Both the position numbers and the translations under genes were made by a program. DNA of 64,000 nucleotides, taken from positions 890,248-954,247 of the forward strand of contig RPFO01000189.1 of assembly GCA_009746045.1 (NCBI GenBank). Direction: 5' to 3'. Numbering within the stretch: the stretch's first letter is position 1; each line of letters begins with the position of its first letter. Under the pieces are notes generated by a model, which saw nothing but the letters and a program-made list of their open reading frames with translations, had not been told where the DNA came from and did no database searches. The stretch comes from Mesostigma viride (taxonomy: Eukaryota; Streptophyta; Mesostigmatophyceae; Mesostigmatales; Mesostigmataceae). Below, in pieces: positions 29,455 to 40,585 of this stretch.

Positions 29455-30696
29455 TTAAGCCGGTGGCAGCCCCTCCGGGGCTTGCTGGTTGCGTACAAGA
29501 GCGGTTAGCCACGCGTCAAGCTCCTTGCTCATATTAACGTAGGCTTGCCTTTGGTTGCCAAGGACCATGCACTGGAGCGGAAGAGCAGCGGAGATGCACA
29601 GATAGCAATCGACCAGGTTGGCTGGGCGGGACTCCGGCCAATCAGCCAAATCCAGAGTAAAATGCAGGGGGTCATGCATATCTCGCTTCCACAGCCGAAC
29701 CGCCAGAACGGCGTGGCCGGGCAAGAAAATCTCCTTCTGCCGTCCGTTTTGTCCCTCAACCCACCTAACCTCCTCCTTCTCCAGCACTGAGGCCTCCCTC
29801 ACCACCTGCATCACCCAGAAAGGGTGGGCGGAATTGTGGTTCACGTCCTCTCTGTCTGACGGAACTGCGATGTAATCATACATGCGCATCTGCCTGCCAA
29901 TGGCATCCCTTTGATCCTTCAGCAGTTCCGCCCGCGTCAGCTGGCGAACCGGAGGGATGGGCTGCGTTGGCGGCATCAGGCGGAAAGTTTTCATCGTTTG
30001 GCCCTCATCGTTAAATTCCTCGATATGTGTCCACTCGGTCCGGCACTCCTCCCACCTGTTAGCTAGGCAGGCTGGGCAGTAGCACGAAAAACGCCTCATC
30101 ATCAGGAGCCCCGGGTCAGACTTGTCCAGGCGCAACCAGTGCGCTTGCTTGATGGCCTCGACACGCGTCGGTATCATACGGGCGCCGGAGTCGAGGTCCT
30201 GCAATGAGGGAGAATGTCAGAAACGGAAAGTTCGTATGTGTCAATAGATCAAGTACACATCAAGGGTCACTCTGCAGAGATACCCCTTTGAAAGTGCTTT
30301 GCATGCATTTTTCACTATATAAGACGCTAATTCATACCAGTTCTTTTAGCATTATCATATAATAAAATGCAAATGGGCAAAAGGTCACTCTGCAGAGATA
30401 CCTTAATCAAGTTCAAGAAAAATTGAGTTTCGCACCTCAGGAAAATGAAAGAAATGACGGTGGACGCCCTCTGCCCGAGCGCGGGCCGACTCCCTGCTCG
30501 TGGTTTTGCCTCCTTCCCAGCTGTCCCGCATGTACTTGACGATCTGGCGCCCTGTAACGATGCCCTGGTTCCCCTGCCAGCCGTTAAGAATGTACTCCAG
30601 CACAAGTACATTTTGAGTTTTTCCAAGTTTCTTGTTTTTTGCTTGTTTCAAGTTCAGTTTTGCATAAAAAGTGTCCCCATAGCCCCTGGATCTCAT
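29455..30696 (-). CDS. Transposase-like protein, C-terminal half (two exons)
   Basis: Exon at 30436 to about 30650 (EYILNGWQGNQGIV, IVKYMRDSWEGG, RHFFHFPE, donor GAG|GTGCGA) joins in phase 0 to the exon 30198-29455 (acceptor CTCATTGCAG; DLDSGARMIPTRVEAIKQAH). The second exon holds RRFSCYCPACLANRWEEC, a Cys-rich block like the C-terminal Cys motif of a widespread, mostly uncharacterised transposase-like family whose central motifs (DxxENY, SDxxxxQFK, HGKGxxDG) are in the minus-strand gene at 38.3-40.6 kb. It then gives WVMQVVREAS and KEIFLPGHAVLAVRLW, a barrel-like tail, and stops after APEGLPPA. The intron holds two copies of the 22-bp palindrome. It may be the displaced 3' part of that gene. 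Confidence 0.55.
30264..30402. promoter_or_regulatory. Two intronic copies of the 22-bp palindrome
   Basis: GGGTCACTCTGCAGAGATAC at about 30264 and AGGTCACTCTGCAGAGATAC at about 30382, both inside the intron 30199-30435. Left half perfect, right half degenerate. Function unknown. Confidence 0.7.
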
Positions 30697-31361
30697 CTGG
30701 AGGTAGTTGAACTAGTATATGCTACAATATACTAGGTTGTACTATTTTCTACTACATTTATACTATAATGTACTAAATTGAACTACATATGAACTAAATG
30801 TAACTGTGATTGATGCCCCTGTAACGTCTCCCAATGCTCAATAACAGGTCTGGCCACCATTGGTGACCTCCTAGAGCCATTCACAGCTGCATTTCGTGGA
30901 TCACCGCACAAAAAAAAAAAGTTTTACTTAGCCTTATCAACATGGGAATGAGGGCTTTGGTGTGCAAACATGCATGTGTGCTAAAAATTGGACATTCTGA
31001 CACTGCGCGAGAGTCTGGTAATACTTAAGCACTTCAGGTCATGATCGAAGTATAGAATGAACTGATGCAAGCAATCAAGCATTATGCAAGGAATGGAATG
31101 CTGCAATGAATTTTAGCAGTAATACTTGCAACTAGGGAACACACGATAAAGTCACGAATCTGACATGCATTGTGCCGTCATGGCACATGCATGAACATGT
31201 ACACGAACAGAGGATCACGCGGACGCCCACGTGCACGCGCATGGCAATCCCCATGCCCCCCCCCCACACACACACACACAAGCCCCAACTCCAAACATTG
31301 CACCAATGACCCACCCACCCAAACCCAACCCCAGCCCCCCTGACCCCCCAACGCCCATGCA
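30697..31361. other. Intergenic, AT-rich then C-rich
   Basis: 30710-30800 has many ACTA/TACTA-type words (a degenerate short repeat). No gene seen. Confidence 0.45.
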
Positions 31362-31935
31362 CACGCCCATGCCCCCGCCCCGCCCCGCCCCCGCCCCGCC
31401 CCGCCCCCCCCCGCCCCCGCCCCGCCCCCGCCCCCGCCCCGCCCCGCCCCCGCCCCCGCCCCGCCCCGCCCCCGCCCCCGCCCACGCCCACGCCCACGCC
31501 CACGCCCACGCCCACGCCCACGCCCACGCCCACACCCACGCCCACGCCCACGCCCACGCCCACGCCCACGCCCACCCCACGCCCACGCCCACGCCCACGC
31601 CCACGCCCACGCCCACGCCCACGCCCACGCCCACGCCACACCCACGCCCACGCCCACGCCCACGCCCACGCCCACGCCCACCCCACGCCCACGCCCACGC
31701 CCACGCCCACGCCCACGCCCACGCCCACGCCCACGCCCACGCCCACGCCCACGCCACGCCCACGCCCACGCCCACGCCCACGCCCACGCCCATGCCACGC
31801 CCACGCCCACGCCCACGCCCACGCCCACGCCCACGCCCACACCCACGCCCACGCCCACGCCCACGCCCACGCCCACGCCCGCGCCCATGCCCACGCTCAC
31901 GCCCACGCCCACGCCCACGCCCGCGCCTGCGCCCA
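31362..31935. repeat. (CCCACG)n hexanucleotide satellite
   Basis: About 570 bp of CCCACG units, preceded by CCCCGC-type units and interrupted by CCACGC slips that shift the frame. The frames on both strands (HAHAHA, GVGVGV, WAWAWA) are consequences of the repeat. Confidence 0.95.
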
Positions 31936-32202
31936 CCCTAGCCTCACCCCTACTCCAAGCCACAAATGCACCGTAAGCCACAGCCAGAAGTACAGCACAG
32001 CAGCGACAATTGCAGACTTAGCCCAGACACACACCTACCCACGTCAATGCCCCTGCCCAGAGACTCGCGGCCTCATCCCACCCCCTGCACGAACAGTTCC
32101 CAAACAAAAGAAAAGGCAAACAAAAGGAACAAGAGTAGCAAGCTGCATTGCGAGCACATATGCCAGTTCTGGTGCACATGCCAGGCCGAAAGCAACTCAT
32201 GA

Positions 32203-32370
32203 TTGCCCCTGCCCCTGCCCCTGCCCCTACCCCTGCCCCTGCCCCTGCCCCTGCCCCTGCCCCTGCCCCTGCCCCTGCCCCTGCCCCTGCCCCTGCCCCT
32301 GCCCCTGCCCCTGCCCCTGCCCCTGCCCCTGCCCCTGCCCCTGCCCCTGCCCCTGCCCCTGCTCCTGCCC
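32203..32370. repeat. (CCCCTG)n hexanucleotide satellite
   Basis: About 28 units of TGCCCC, nearly pure, one ACCCC and one TCCTG variant. It follows the (CCCACG)n tract by about 270 bp. Confidence 0.95.
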
Positions 32371-33570
32371 CTGCCATCACCATTCTAACCACCACACATT
32401 ACGAAAAGCAAGAAGAAATTATAATAATAATAAGAAGAAATTATAAGAAGAAGAAATAATAATAATAAACAAGCACAAAGTTGACTGCACATGCGACTGT
32501 ACCAGTAGGCACGTAGCAAATTTTAGCTGCAGCTTCAATTTCAACTTCATTGCAATTGCAAGTGTGACTGCATGTGTAATTGCACTACCAATGCCTAATG
32601 CCCACTGCATGTGCCCAGTGCGAATGCAATTCAAAAGCAACATGCAATCGAAATTACAGCTGAAGCCGGCTATTAACAAAGATATTTAAAGCAGTTGTTA
32701 ACTACAGAGACCCAATGAAAATGCAAATGCAATGAAAAAGCAACAGAAGTTGAAGCCACTGCCACTCTACCTGCCGACAGTAACACCACCGCCAGCACCC
32801 ACTCATATCCCAACGACAAGGAAATAGAATTGCCCAAAGCCAGACATACATTGGGACGCATAAGCAAACGGCAACGCAAGCGCACATGCAAATGTATACG
32901 CAAAGGCAAAGGCAAAGGCAAACGCAAACGCAAACGCAAACGCAAGCTTGTCATGTACCTACGCTTAACTGCAAACGCAAACTGTGCACGAAGCAAAAAG
33001 ATTGGATGGCCAAGATCATGGCAAATACGAGGGCCGAAAACAATCCAACTTCATCTAAATGTCCGAAATCCTCACGACGTTTCGATGCGCGCTTGAATGT
33101 CGAAGGCCTGCGCCGATTATCGATCATAAGTCGAATGTGTAATTGTCGGCTTATGAGAACTGCTTTGCGACAGTATCACGTCAGGCCGTTCCTGTGCAGC
33201 CATTTTCCCTGTGCAGCGGGTGGACAACGTTCACTTTCCGCATTATTCATGGCTATCGAAGTTAATTCTTACCGACCCCGGCTGCCATGGCCACTGGCCA
33301 CGCATATCAAGTTCAGGTATTCCCGACCTGTAGCGCAGCAGATTTCTGTCGGAAGGCATCCTAAGCATCGTGATAAAAGAAATCCGAACAATAGACATTC
33401 ATGCTGCATCTAAGGACATTATGGCATTTGTATATACTGCAAGTACATGTATCGACATTGCCGTGATTGCTAACCCCGACTCACCATGAACAGGAACTTT
33501 CCCTCTGCCTCCATGAAATGTACTTCGTGAAATGTACTGTAATACATATGATGTACTACGATGATAATCA
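32371..33570. other. Low-complexity and unassigned DNA
   Basis: AAT/AAG-rich at 32400-32470, many TGCAAT words at 32520-32660, and a (CAAACG)n/(CAAAGG)n run at about 32895-32946. A plus frame from ATG at about 33018 to 33413 (MANTRAENNPTSSKCPK...) has balanced composition but no motif; it is possible but weak. Confidence 0.4.
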
Positions 33571-34185
33571 TCCCAGCAAAGCCATAGCACACCTTCCGTT
33601 TCGACCGCCATGTCGGCCACTAGTCCGGATAGCTCAATGTGCACCTGACCTTGACACTAATCGCACAAACAGCCACAATTTTGCAAGCAAGAAGACATGG
33701 CTACCTCGGCATTTCATGAAATGTACTTCGTGAAATGCATTTCGTGAAATGTACTAAGGAACGTGATTGGCCGGCGTTCGCTCGCCAAATCTCGCAAAAT
33801 GTACTAAGGCACGTGATTGGTCCCGCAAAATGTACTAAGGAACGTGATTGGCCGGCGAAGATTCTGTTTGCTGCAATTAAAATTCCCTACAGAATCTTCG
33901 CCGGCCAATCACGTTCCTTAGTACATTTTGCGGGACCAATCACGTGCCTTAGTACATTTTGCGAGATTTGGCGAGCGAACGCCGGCCAATCACGTTCCTT
34001 AGTACATTTCACGAAATGCATTTCACGAAGTACATTTCATGAAATGCCGAGGTAGCCATGTCTTCTTGCTTGCAAAATTGTGGCTGTTTGTGCGATTAGT
34101 GTCAAGGTCAGGTGCACATTGAGCTATCCGGACTAGTGGCCGACATGGCGGTCGAAACGGAAGGTGTGCTATGGCTTTGCTGGGA
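33571..34185. repeat. 297-bp inverted repeat with a 21-bp loop
   Basis: 33571-33867 is the reverse complement of 33889-34185 (sum of paired coordinates 67756). Within each arm GTGAAATG-type and AATGTACTAAGGAACGTGATTGG words recur three to four times. The outer part of the right arm runs into the open frame that follows, so the left arm looks like an inverted copy of that gene's 5' end. Confidence 0.9.
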
Positions 34186-34776
34186 CATAATCGTGGCTAT
34201 CTGCTTCCTGGCTTTCGCTATCATGGTGATGGGACACCATGGGAAGCGCAAGTTCGCAGCCATAGTGCTAAGCGGCAGCACCCATGCCGGCAGCCTAGTG
34301 ACCGACGAGACGTTCGACTGTAAGTGCGGCCACGAGTGCATGAAGCCCATTAGAATATCACATCTCCAGGCATTGCGAAGCGCCTGGTTTTCGCCCGGGC
34401 GGAAGCAAGAGGACAGGAAGGCGGCGATAAAGCAGCAGCTGCACCAGGGGGGGTACGACGCCATAACCACGATGTCGTCATCTACTCGTCACAAGTTCGT
34501 TCATGGCGCTGGTTTTCGGTTCGTTCTCGACGGGGGAGTCAAGGATATGAACATAGGGTTTGTGACCCCTTTTCACTTTCGCGTTTCACTTTCGAGGCGG
34601 CCTTCAGGCACTGCCTGAAAATTAGCAACCACGTTTGGAACTCTTCGGACCACCTGTGAAACTAATCACATTTGATGATGTGCTGGCGGGCCTGGGCATC
34701 GCATTTGAGCATTACTTCGAGCAGGGCTCAACAAGCTCGATTCGCCAACTCAACCCGAAGAAGCCCTAAGCTGCGG
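34112..34776 (+). CDS. Membrane/Cys-motif protein fragment, probably two exons
   Basis: The frame 34112-34618 (an internal ATG at 34145 gives MAVETEGVLWLCWDIIV) starts inside the inverted-repeat arm. A hydrophobic stretch of about 22 residues (LWLCWDIIVAICFLAFAI) could span a membrane. CKCGHECMKPIRISHLQALR follows, a C-x-C-x3-C motif with a helix, similar in layout to the N-terminal Cys motif of the transposase-like family in this window. A frame with FGPPVKLITFDDVLAGLGIA from about 34640 to a stop near 34770 looks like its continuation, one frame away. Neither start nor end is certain. Confidence 0.4.
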
Positions 34777-35046
34777 TAAGACATATATTTGTGTGGATGG
34801 CTCTTGATATCATGCTGAATTTCTAGTCTTCTCTAGGTGGACAGTTCATGTGCAGCCATACAGGTCATCCATGTGTGTTTTAACCATGTTGCATGTGCCA
34901 CAGATATTATGAGCAGTATTTACTAAGTGTGCTGGAGTCGTTGTTGCATGCTTGTTGTATTTCACAGTTCACGCCTGCATGAACGCATCGTTGATACTAA
35001 TGATTATTCATATTGCATGACTGTTCTATTGGGGACGCCGCGCTTG
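34777..35046. other. Probable intron or spacer
   Basis: Begins GCGGTAAGAC, donor-like, and is T-rich. No coding signal. Confidence 0.4.
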
Positions 35047-36805
35047 ATGTCACAACGTGGCCGAAAGGGTGCATCCACCGCTGACGGCCGGTGGGTGAAA
35101 TCGATGGACGCATTTCCGAAGAAGCCAGCCGCGGGCCACACCCATGGCGCGGGCGGGGCGCGGGCGGGGGCGGGGGCGGGGGAGAAGGCGCGGGTGCGGG
35201 CGCGGGCGCCACCCAAGACGCGGGCGCGGGCGCGGGCCCGGCGGGGGCGGGGGCGGGGGCGCAGGCGCCGGCGCGGGTGCGGGCGCGGGCGCCACCCAAG
35301 GCGCGCGCGCGGGCGCGGGCGGGGGTGGGGGCGCAGGCGCCGGCGCGGGTGCGGGCGCGGGCGCCACCGCCGACTTGGATGATGAGCCAGCAACCGAAGC
35401 CGAGAGGGAGAGGCACCGCTCTTCGAAGGTGTTCGATCTCGAAGTGTTTTGGGGCCCGGATATGACCGTGTATGTCCGCTGGCGCCTAGCCGCATCGGAG
35501 ACGTTGGTAAATGCACCGGTGAACAAGTGGCAGCCCACAGGGCCTAATGGCGAGGCTTGTGACGGGGTCACGCCCATTGGGTACACCCCGCAGGGAGATC
35601 CTGTCTATGGGTGCCTCCTCATAGAGCGTGGCAAGGCCCCCAAAGGAAGTCCTGGTCTAGTGCCGCTTTTTGAATGGGACGAGGGCGGTGCCAGGAGATG
35701 TACCTGCGCTAGCCTTCACAGCCTTTTTCCTGACATCGTCGCCGCTGAGAAGCAGCAGTTGCTGGACGGATGGATTGAGCAGGTGCCAAAGTCCGTGGAG
35801 GATGTGCGTGCCAACAACGAGAATCTGTTCGACATCATGGAGCAAAAGCTCAAAGAGAAGCGTGAACTGCAAGCGAACAAGGCGGTACCCTTACCGCTGC
35901 GATCTGCAGGCGACCAGTCGGTTGCGCGGGCAACACGAGCACTGAGGCTGCCCATAAAACAAGTAATCTCACACGTCGCTTGCCCTGCCCGCGAGATTCA
36001 AGCGCAGATCAACCGCGCATGTGCGCCCGCTGCGCGAGGGAGCACATCAACGGCAACGCCCGCTTTGCGCACACTGATTTCCGGCAGGCACACCTTCAAG
36101 GTGAATGGAAGCCTCATACGACGCAGCGACCTACTCGTTGTTAAGCGGCCAGCCGTCACCTGCGGGCAGGGAATGCCGTGGGCACCACACATGCTGGTGA
36201 AGGTCCTTGATCTGGAAGGCGATCGCACGGAGCGTGACAGCATTGTCGCCTCTCCTTACTACGCACCGTCGTGGACGGGCCAGTTTTCTAGAGTGACATT
36301 AGGTGGCGGCAGCGCAGGGATGACGGTCCCCATTTCTGATGTACACCTGCAGCACTGGACAGTGGGCGGTACGGCAGAGGTGCACCAGCCTGAGCTGATC
36401 AGTACCGGCAAACTGTCAGCTGCCACGGTGGCGGCGTTGAAAGAGCACCCGCAGATTGACTTTGAGCATTACAAGACTGCCACCGCCGCCAGGGCAGCAG
36501 CAAAGGATGACTGCAATGCCTACTTTGCCGAGCATGGAGCACGTGCGCTTATCGGGATGCGCCTGTGTGCCCTGTTTCCGGGGATAGCGAGGAAGAGGGA
36601 GCGCTTCCATGGCTGGGTCACTAAGGTTCAGGAAAGGGGAGGTCACCTGCTCATCAAGGCGATGTGGGCTGATGGGCAGTATGAGGACTATCATGCCCTG
36701 GCGGAGGTGACGCAGTTCGTGTGCGGCTGCCCACACCCAGTCGAGGCATTTGGCCGCGCTCGCTTCTTTCCACAGGAGCTAGGCTGGCACCGTGAACGCA
36801 GGTGA
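35047..36805 (+). CDS. BAH/Tudor-like protein with Gly-Ala-rich N-terminus
   Basis: Likely start is ATG 35047 (MSQRGRKGASTADGRWVKSM), reading into a (GCGGGC)n-type tract, 35150-35370, that encodes Gly/Ala/Arg repeats; a frame slip inside this tract joins it to the long frame 35144-36805. After the tract: DLDDEPATEAERERHRSSKV, a beta-rich domain (FWGPDMTVYVRWRL), a Cys pair (RRCTCASLHSLFP), a coiled-coil-like KLKEKRELQANK, and a block LIRRSDLLVVKRP...APHMLVKVLDL whose order resembles a BAH domain. The C-terminus, GMRLCALFPG...FHGWVTKV...KAMWADGQYEDY, has the strand pattern of a Tudor-like barrel. I infer a chromatin-associated role; resemblance is from strand pattern only. The frame then stops (CGC AGG TGA); an acidic frame continues beyond. 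Confidence 0.6.
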
Positions 36806-37010
36806 TGGCACCCACATAGACGATGCCGTCCCTGCTGTGCACAGTGACAGTGAAGGCGGGGAGGAGGAGGAAGAGGGAGAGAAAGAGGGGGAGAAAGAGG
36901 GGGAGGAGGAGGGGGAGGAGGAGGGAGAATGGGAGGGGAGGGGGAGGAGGAAGAGGGAGAGGGAGAGGGAGAGGAGGATGCGGAATGGGAGCCGGGGATG
37001 ACTGGTAGAT
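36806..37010. repeat. (GGGGAGGA)-type purine tract, possible acidic tail
   Basis: In the +2 frame relative to the preceding gene it reads THIDDAVPAVHSDSEGGEEE followed by E/G/K repeats. A slip near 36800, or use of the CGCAG|GTGATG donor, would decide whether it belongs to that protein. Confidence 0.5.
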
Positions 37011-37429
37011 GAGACGGTGCCATCTACCGGCGCATGGAATGAAGTGGTAGACAAGTTTACTCATGGTTGTCGGCAAGTAGAGCATGCACGCCTGGCCTAG
37101 CTGAATTTAAATCAATGAGTTGAGTTTGGAGAGGCTGCATTTTGCTTGGATGAAGAATGTGTTAGCATGGCCAAACTTTTATGGCTTGTAGCCAAATCCT
37201 CTTGGGGTATGTGCACAGTGTACTAGCGGTGTTGTGCAATTGCGAGGATTCCTGTCTTGTAGCGATGTGGCCTCTCACCCTGCAGCCTGGTAGATGTGAT
37301 GGCATGCAGCCACCCATCATTGGTCATCCGATCTGGTGTGATTTGCATTTGCACACCTTGTATTAAGGCCATGATATGATGATGTCTTGTTATTTTTAAT
37401 GTGTATATGCGAAAAGAGGCATAATATGC
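37011..37429. other. Intergenic, probably 3' UTR
   Basis: No gene seen. Confidence 0.4.
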
Positions 37430-38170
37430 TTGTATATAGTGCTAGCAAATGTCACTACCTTTACCTATGCCTGACCTTACAAGTTGAGGATGGTCTAATG
37501 TAGTGGCAAACAGGTTATTTACAACAATTCACAGTTTTCTGACATAGTTTGAGGCAACTATACTTACCAAAATGCTTGAAAAAGGCAAAAATTGCACCAT
37601 TTATGCTAGCAAACGTCACTATTTTGAGATCAAACTGGGCCCAAACTTGGCCCATGGTCTAATCTAGTGGGTGTTAGGTTGCTTCCAACATTTCATAGCT
37701 TTCTGACATAGTTTGATATTGTTTAGTAGCTTACACTGAGCAAAATGCTTGAAAATGGCAAAAAATGCACCATTTATGCTAGCAAACGTCACTATTTTGA
37801 CGTCAGACTGAGCCCAAACTTGGCCCATGGTCTAATCTAGTGGTGTTTAGGTTGCTTCCAATATTTCATAGCTTTATGACGTAGTTTGATATTGTTTAGT
37901 AGCTTACACTGAGCAAAATGCTTGAAAATGGCAAAAAATGCAGTATTTATGCTAGCAAACGTCACTATTTTGAGTTCAGATTGACCCCAAACTTTGTGCA
38001 TGGTCTATTCTAGTGGTAATTAGGTTGCTTGCAAATATCCATGATGGTTTGACGTGATTTAGTACTGTTTCCTATTTATTACTATTTAATTTAACAAAAA
38101 ATGACAAAAATGTACCTTTATTGCTAGCAAATGTCACCAAGATGACGTCCGATCGATACCAAACTTTGTA
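37430..38170. repeat. Diverged tandem repeat, about 173-bp unit
   Basis: About four to five copies of a unit containing GCTAGCAAACGTCACTATTT, CATGGTCTAATCTAGTGG, TTCATAGCTTTCTGACATAG and CAAAATGCTTGAAAATGGCA. Phase markers (GCTAGCAAA) occur near 37443, 37608, 37780, 37955 and 38124. Copies are most alike in the middle of the array. Confidence 0.85.
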
Positions 38171-38267
38171 CGAGGTCTATTTTGGTTGCAAACATCATGC
38201 ATGACAATTTTCAGCATAAAAAGACAAACTTCGGTACGAAGTACATTTTGCGTGCTGGAGTACATTC

Positions 38268-40585
38268 TTAATGGCTGGTAGGGTTCTCAGGAATGCATTG
38301 CATGTTCCTCACAATGCACTTGAACTTCGCTCCCTGACCATCCACCTCCCCCTTCCCGTGCTGCTCACCCAAGTAGTGGTACTCGAAGGATTCCAAGTCG
38401 GGATCCTGCATGAGGAGGCGGAAGACGGCGTTCAACCACGTACTTGGACTTGAACTGGGATGAGCAGTTGTCAGAGCACATGAACATCCTCTTCACCCCC
38501 ACACCAAGTCCGCGCAGGGTTTCCATGATTGTCCTCAGCGCGTAGACGAGCGCCCGCTCTCCCCGCTTCATCTTGGCTTCCCCAAGAAAAAAGAACGTTC
38601 GCTTTGCCATCGCACCATTGTGCAAATATCGCACGATCATGGGCATCAGAGGACAAAGCTCGTCTTGTGAAAGTACTGCGACTGCAGTTGGACGTAGTTG
38701 TTGTTCTCGTAATTCTCGGTCCAATCTCCATGCACGAGCACATCCCCCTCAGTCATGTTCCTCTCCCGGTCCTTGATCGTTGCCGACTGCCACCATGACG
38801 TAAAGCAGTGGTTGGTAAAGTCCTCCCAACTCTCGATTATCGCCAGCCTCAGCTGCGCGGGCGTTGACCTCATCGTTTCCTGTACGGGCCGCTTGACCTT
38901 CTCCGGGACCCGCCGATCGGTCGCGTCCTGTTTTAACCAAGGGATGAAGTAAATTTGCAAGTAACATATTCATAAAGCCTCAGAAAAGCCTTTTAATTAA
39001 CATCGCGCTGCAGAATGACGCTGCGAAATAATTGCGTCACAAAATCCAAACACGCTTACCTCCCCTGCCGGTCGGGAAACCACTACCTCCTTCTTCACGT
39101 ATCTGAACCAATTTAGTAGTTCTGTTGAATTCTTGTCCCGGTCACACAACACCCAGTCTTTGATGCCACACCGGGACTCGGGACACGAGTTCTCCATACA
39201 TGCCCTCTTCAGAATGCGAAAGACAGACCCCTCCTCCATGGATGGGTCCCCTACCCTTGGCACCCCTTCCTCATCCTCCACGATCCTCTCATTTATTTCA
39301 AGATCGTCAAGGTCTTGCCCCTGCCATTCATCATCCGTCACATTATTGTCCCCTCCCTCCTCTTCGTTTCTCGCCGAGTTTGCCCCACCCCCCAGCTCAC
39401 TACCCCCATCCGCCTCCGCCACACGGCAATGGAAGTGCTTCACCCATTCGGTCGTGTGCAGGCTTTCGAACATCCCGCACGTGCCGTCAGGCAATCTCGC
39501 CCTTGAACATCCCTCACACTCGTCGCCGCACTTGCAGTTCTTGCCGTGCTTCGCCTTGCAGTACCTGGTCCATGCCGCTACCTTCGACTGCATGACCGTA
39601 TGCGTCTCACAGGCGCACACGTTTCTCTCCTTCCACTTCCCCTTGACGGTTTTGGGGGCGTACTTGCAGAAAGTCGTATATCCGACATGGATGCCGACAT
39701 CCTTCTCATACTGCGGACTTTTCTTGTCCCAGTACGTGTGCTCCGCTAAAAACTTGAGATATATGTCCTCCTTAGAGGTGAGGTAGAAGTAGGCCCCTTG
39801 GACACCAACCAAAATCGCACGATTGCCAACTCGTTCGTGCGTCTTTATGGTATCCCTCTCTTGGGGCGAAGCGCGCGAGTTCTCCTCATCAGTCCAAGCC
39901 TGCGCGATCGACTCGATTACAAATTGGGGCAACTTCCTCTTCTTTCGCGCCAGCGCACGCGTCAGGAACTCCACCTTCTGTTGCTTCCTGATCGCCCGAA
40001 CTTTGAGAATGGTCTTCGCGGGGACACCCGTCATTCTCTCCAACTCTGCCGCCGAAAACTCCTTCTCGATGTCGTCCCCACAAAAAAGAGTTGACACCAA
40101 AATGATCTTGACGTCTCTGTCATGGTCGGATTTCGACAGGTCGTCAAAAAGGGCGATCAGCCGAGCCACCCAAGACCTCGACAGTTGTGCAAGCCGCTGC
40201 TCATCAAAGAGCTTGGCCACCGGAATGTCAAAATGCTCCGCCTTGAGCTCGTCAGCCCTCTTATTGAAGCCATCAACAATCTCCTCAAAAGAGGCCCGCC
40301 TGGTAGATTCATTCCTCATGTGATGAACTACGTTGTACGCCTCATCAGCAAGATGAGTCCCCACAACAGACTTCTTCTCGGCGTACTGGCCAGGCCTTTT
40401 CGATGGCTTCCTGACGGCGGGCGAGGTGCTGCGGTTCTCATTCCCGAAACTTCTTTTCGAGCTGTTTTTCAGATCCGCTGCAAGGGGCGTCGGTGTCCCG
40501 ATGCTCAAGTTGTGGGCATTGAGTCGATTAGCAAAGCCGCCACGCAAGGAGGAGGAGGTTGGCGAAAGAAACACCCGTTCCCGTG
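38268..40585 (-). CDS. RNase H-fold transposase-like protein, N-terminal and catalytic part
   Basis: Exon 40585-39060 (acceptor TTACTGCAG at 40586-40587; donor GAG|GTAAGC) joins in phase 0 to exon 38927-38268 (acceptor TTAAAACAG). First exon: S/R/K-rich start, helix-turn-helix-like AELERMTGVPAKTILKVRAI, FLTSKEDIYLKFL-like core (YFYLTSKEDIYLKFLAEHTY), CACETHTVMQSKV and a Cys cluster (CKCGDECEGC). Second exon: VHGDWTENYENNNY, MFMCSDNCSSQFKSK and, after a frame slip, EYHYLGEQHGKGEVDGQGAK. The D-W-x-E-N-Y / S-D-N-C-x-x-Q-F-K / H-G-K-G-x-V-D-G triad matches a widespread transposase-like family. Two slips (AA run near 38670; about 38430) interrupt it. The true N-terminus is further upstream: the frame above 40586 is intron. 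Confidence 0.6.
39001..39030. promoter_or_regulatory. Degenerate 22-bp palindrome in intron 38928-39059
   Basis: CATCGCGCTGCAGAATGACG keeps the CGCTGCAGA core of the palindrome. Confidence 0.45.

Noticed and set aside
31132-31981. Gly/Val/Arg/Trp-Ala repeat proteins on the minus strand
   Set aside because: Hexanucleotide repeat read in three frames.
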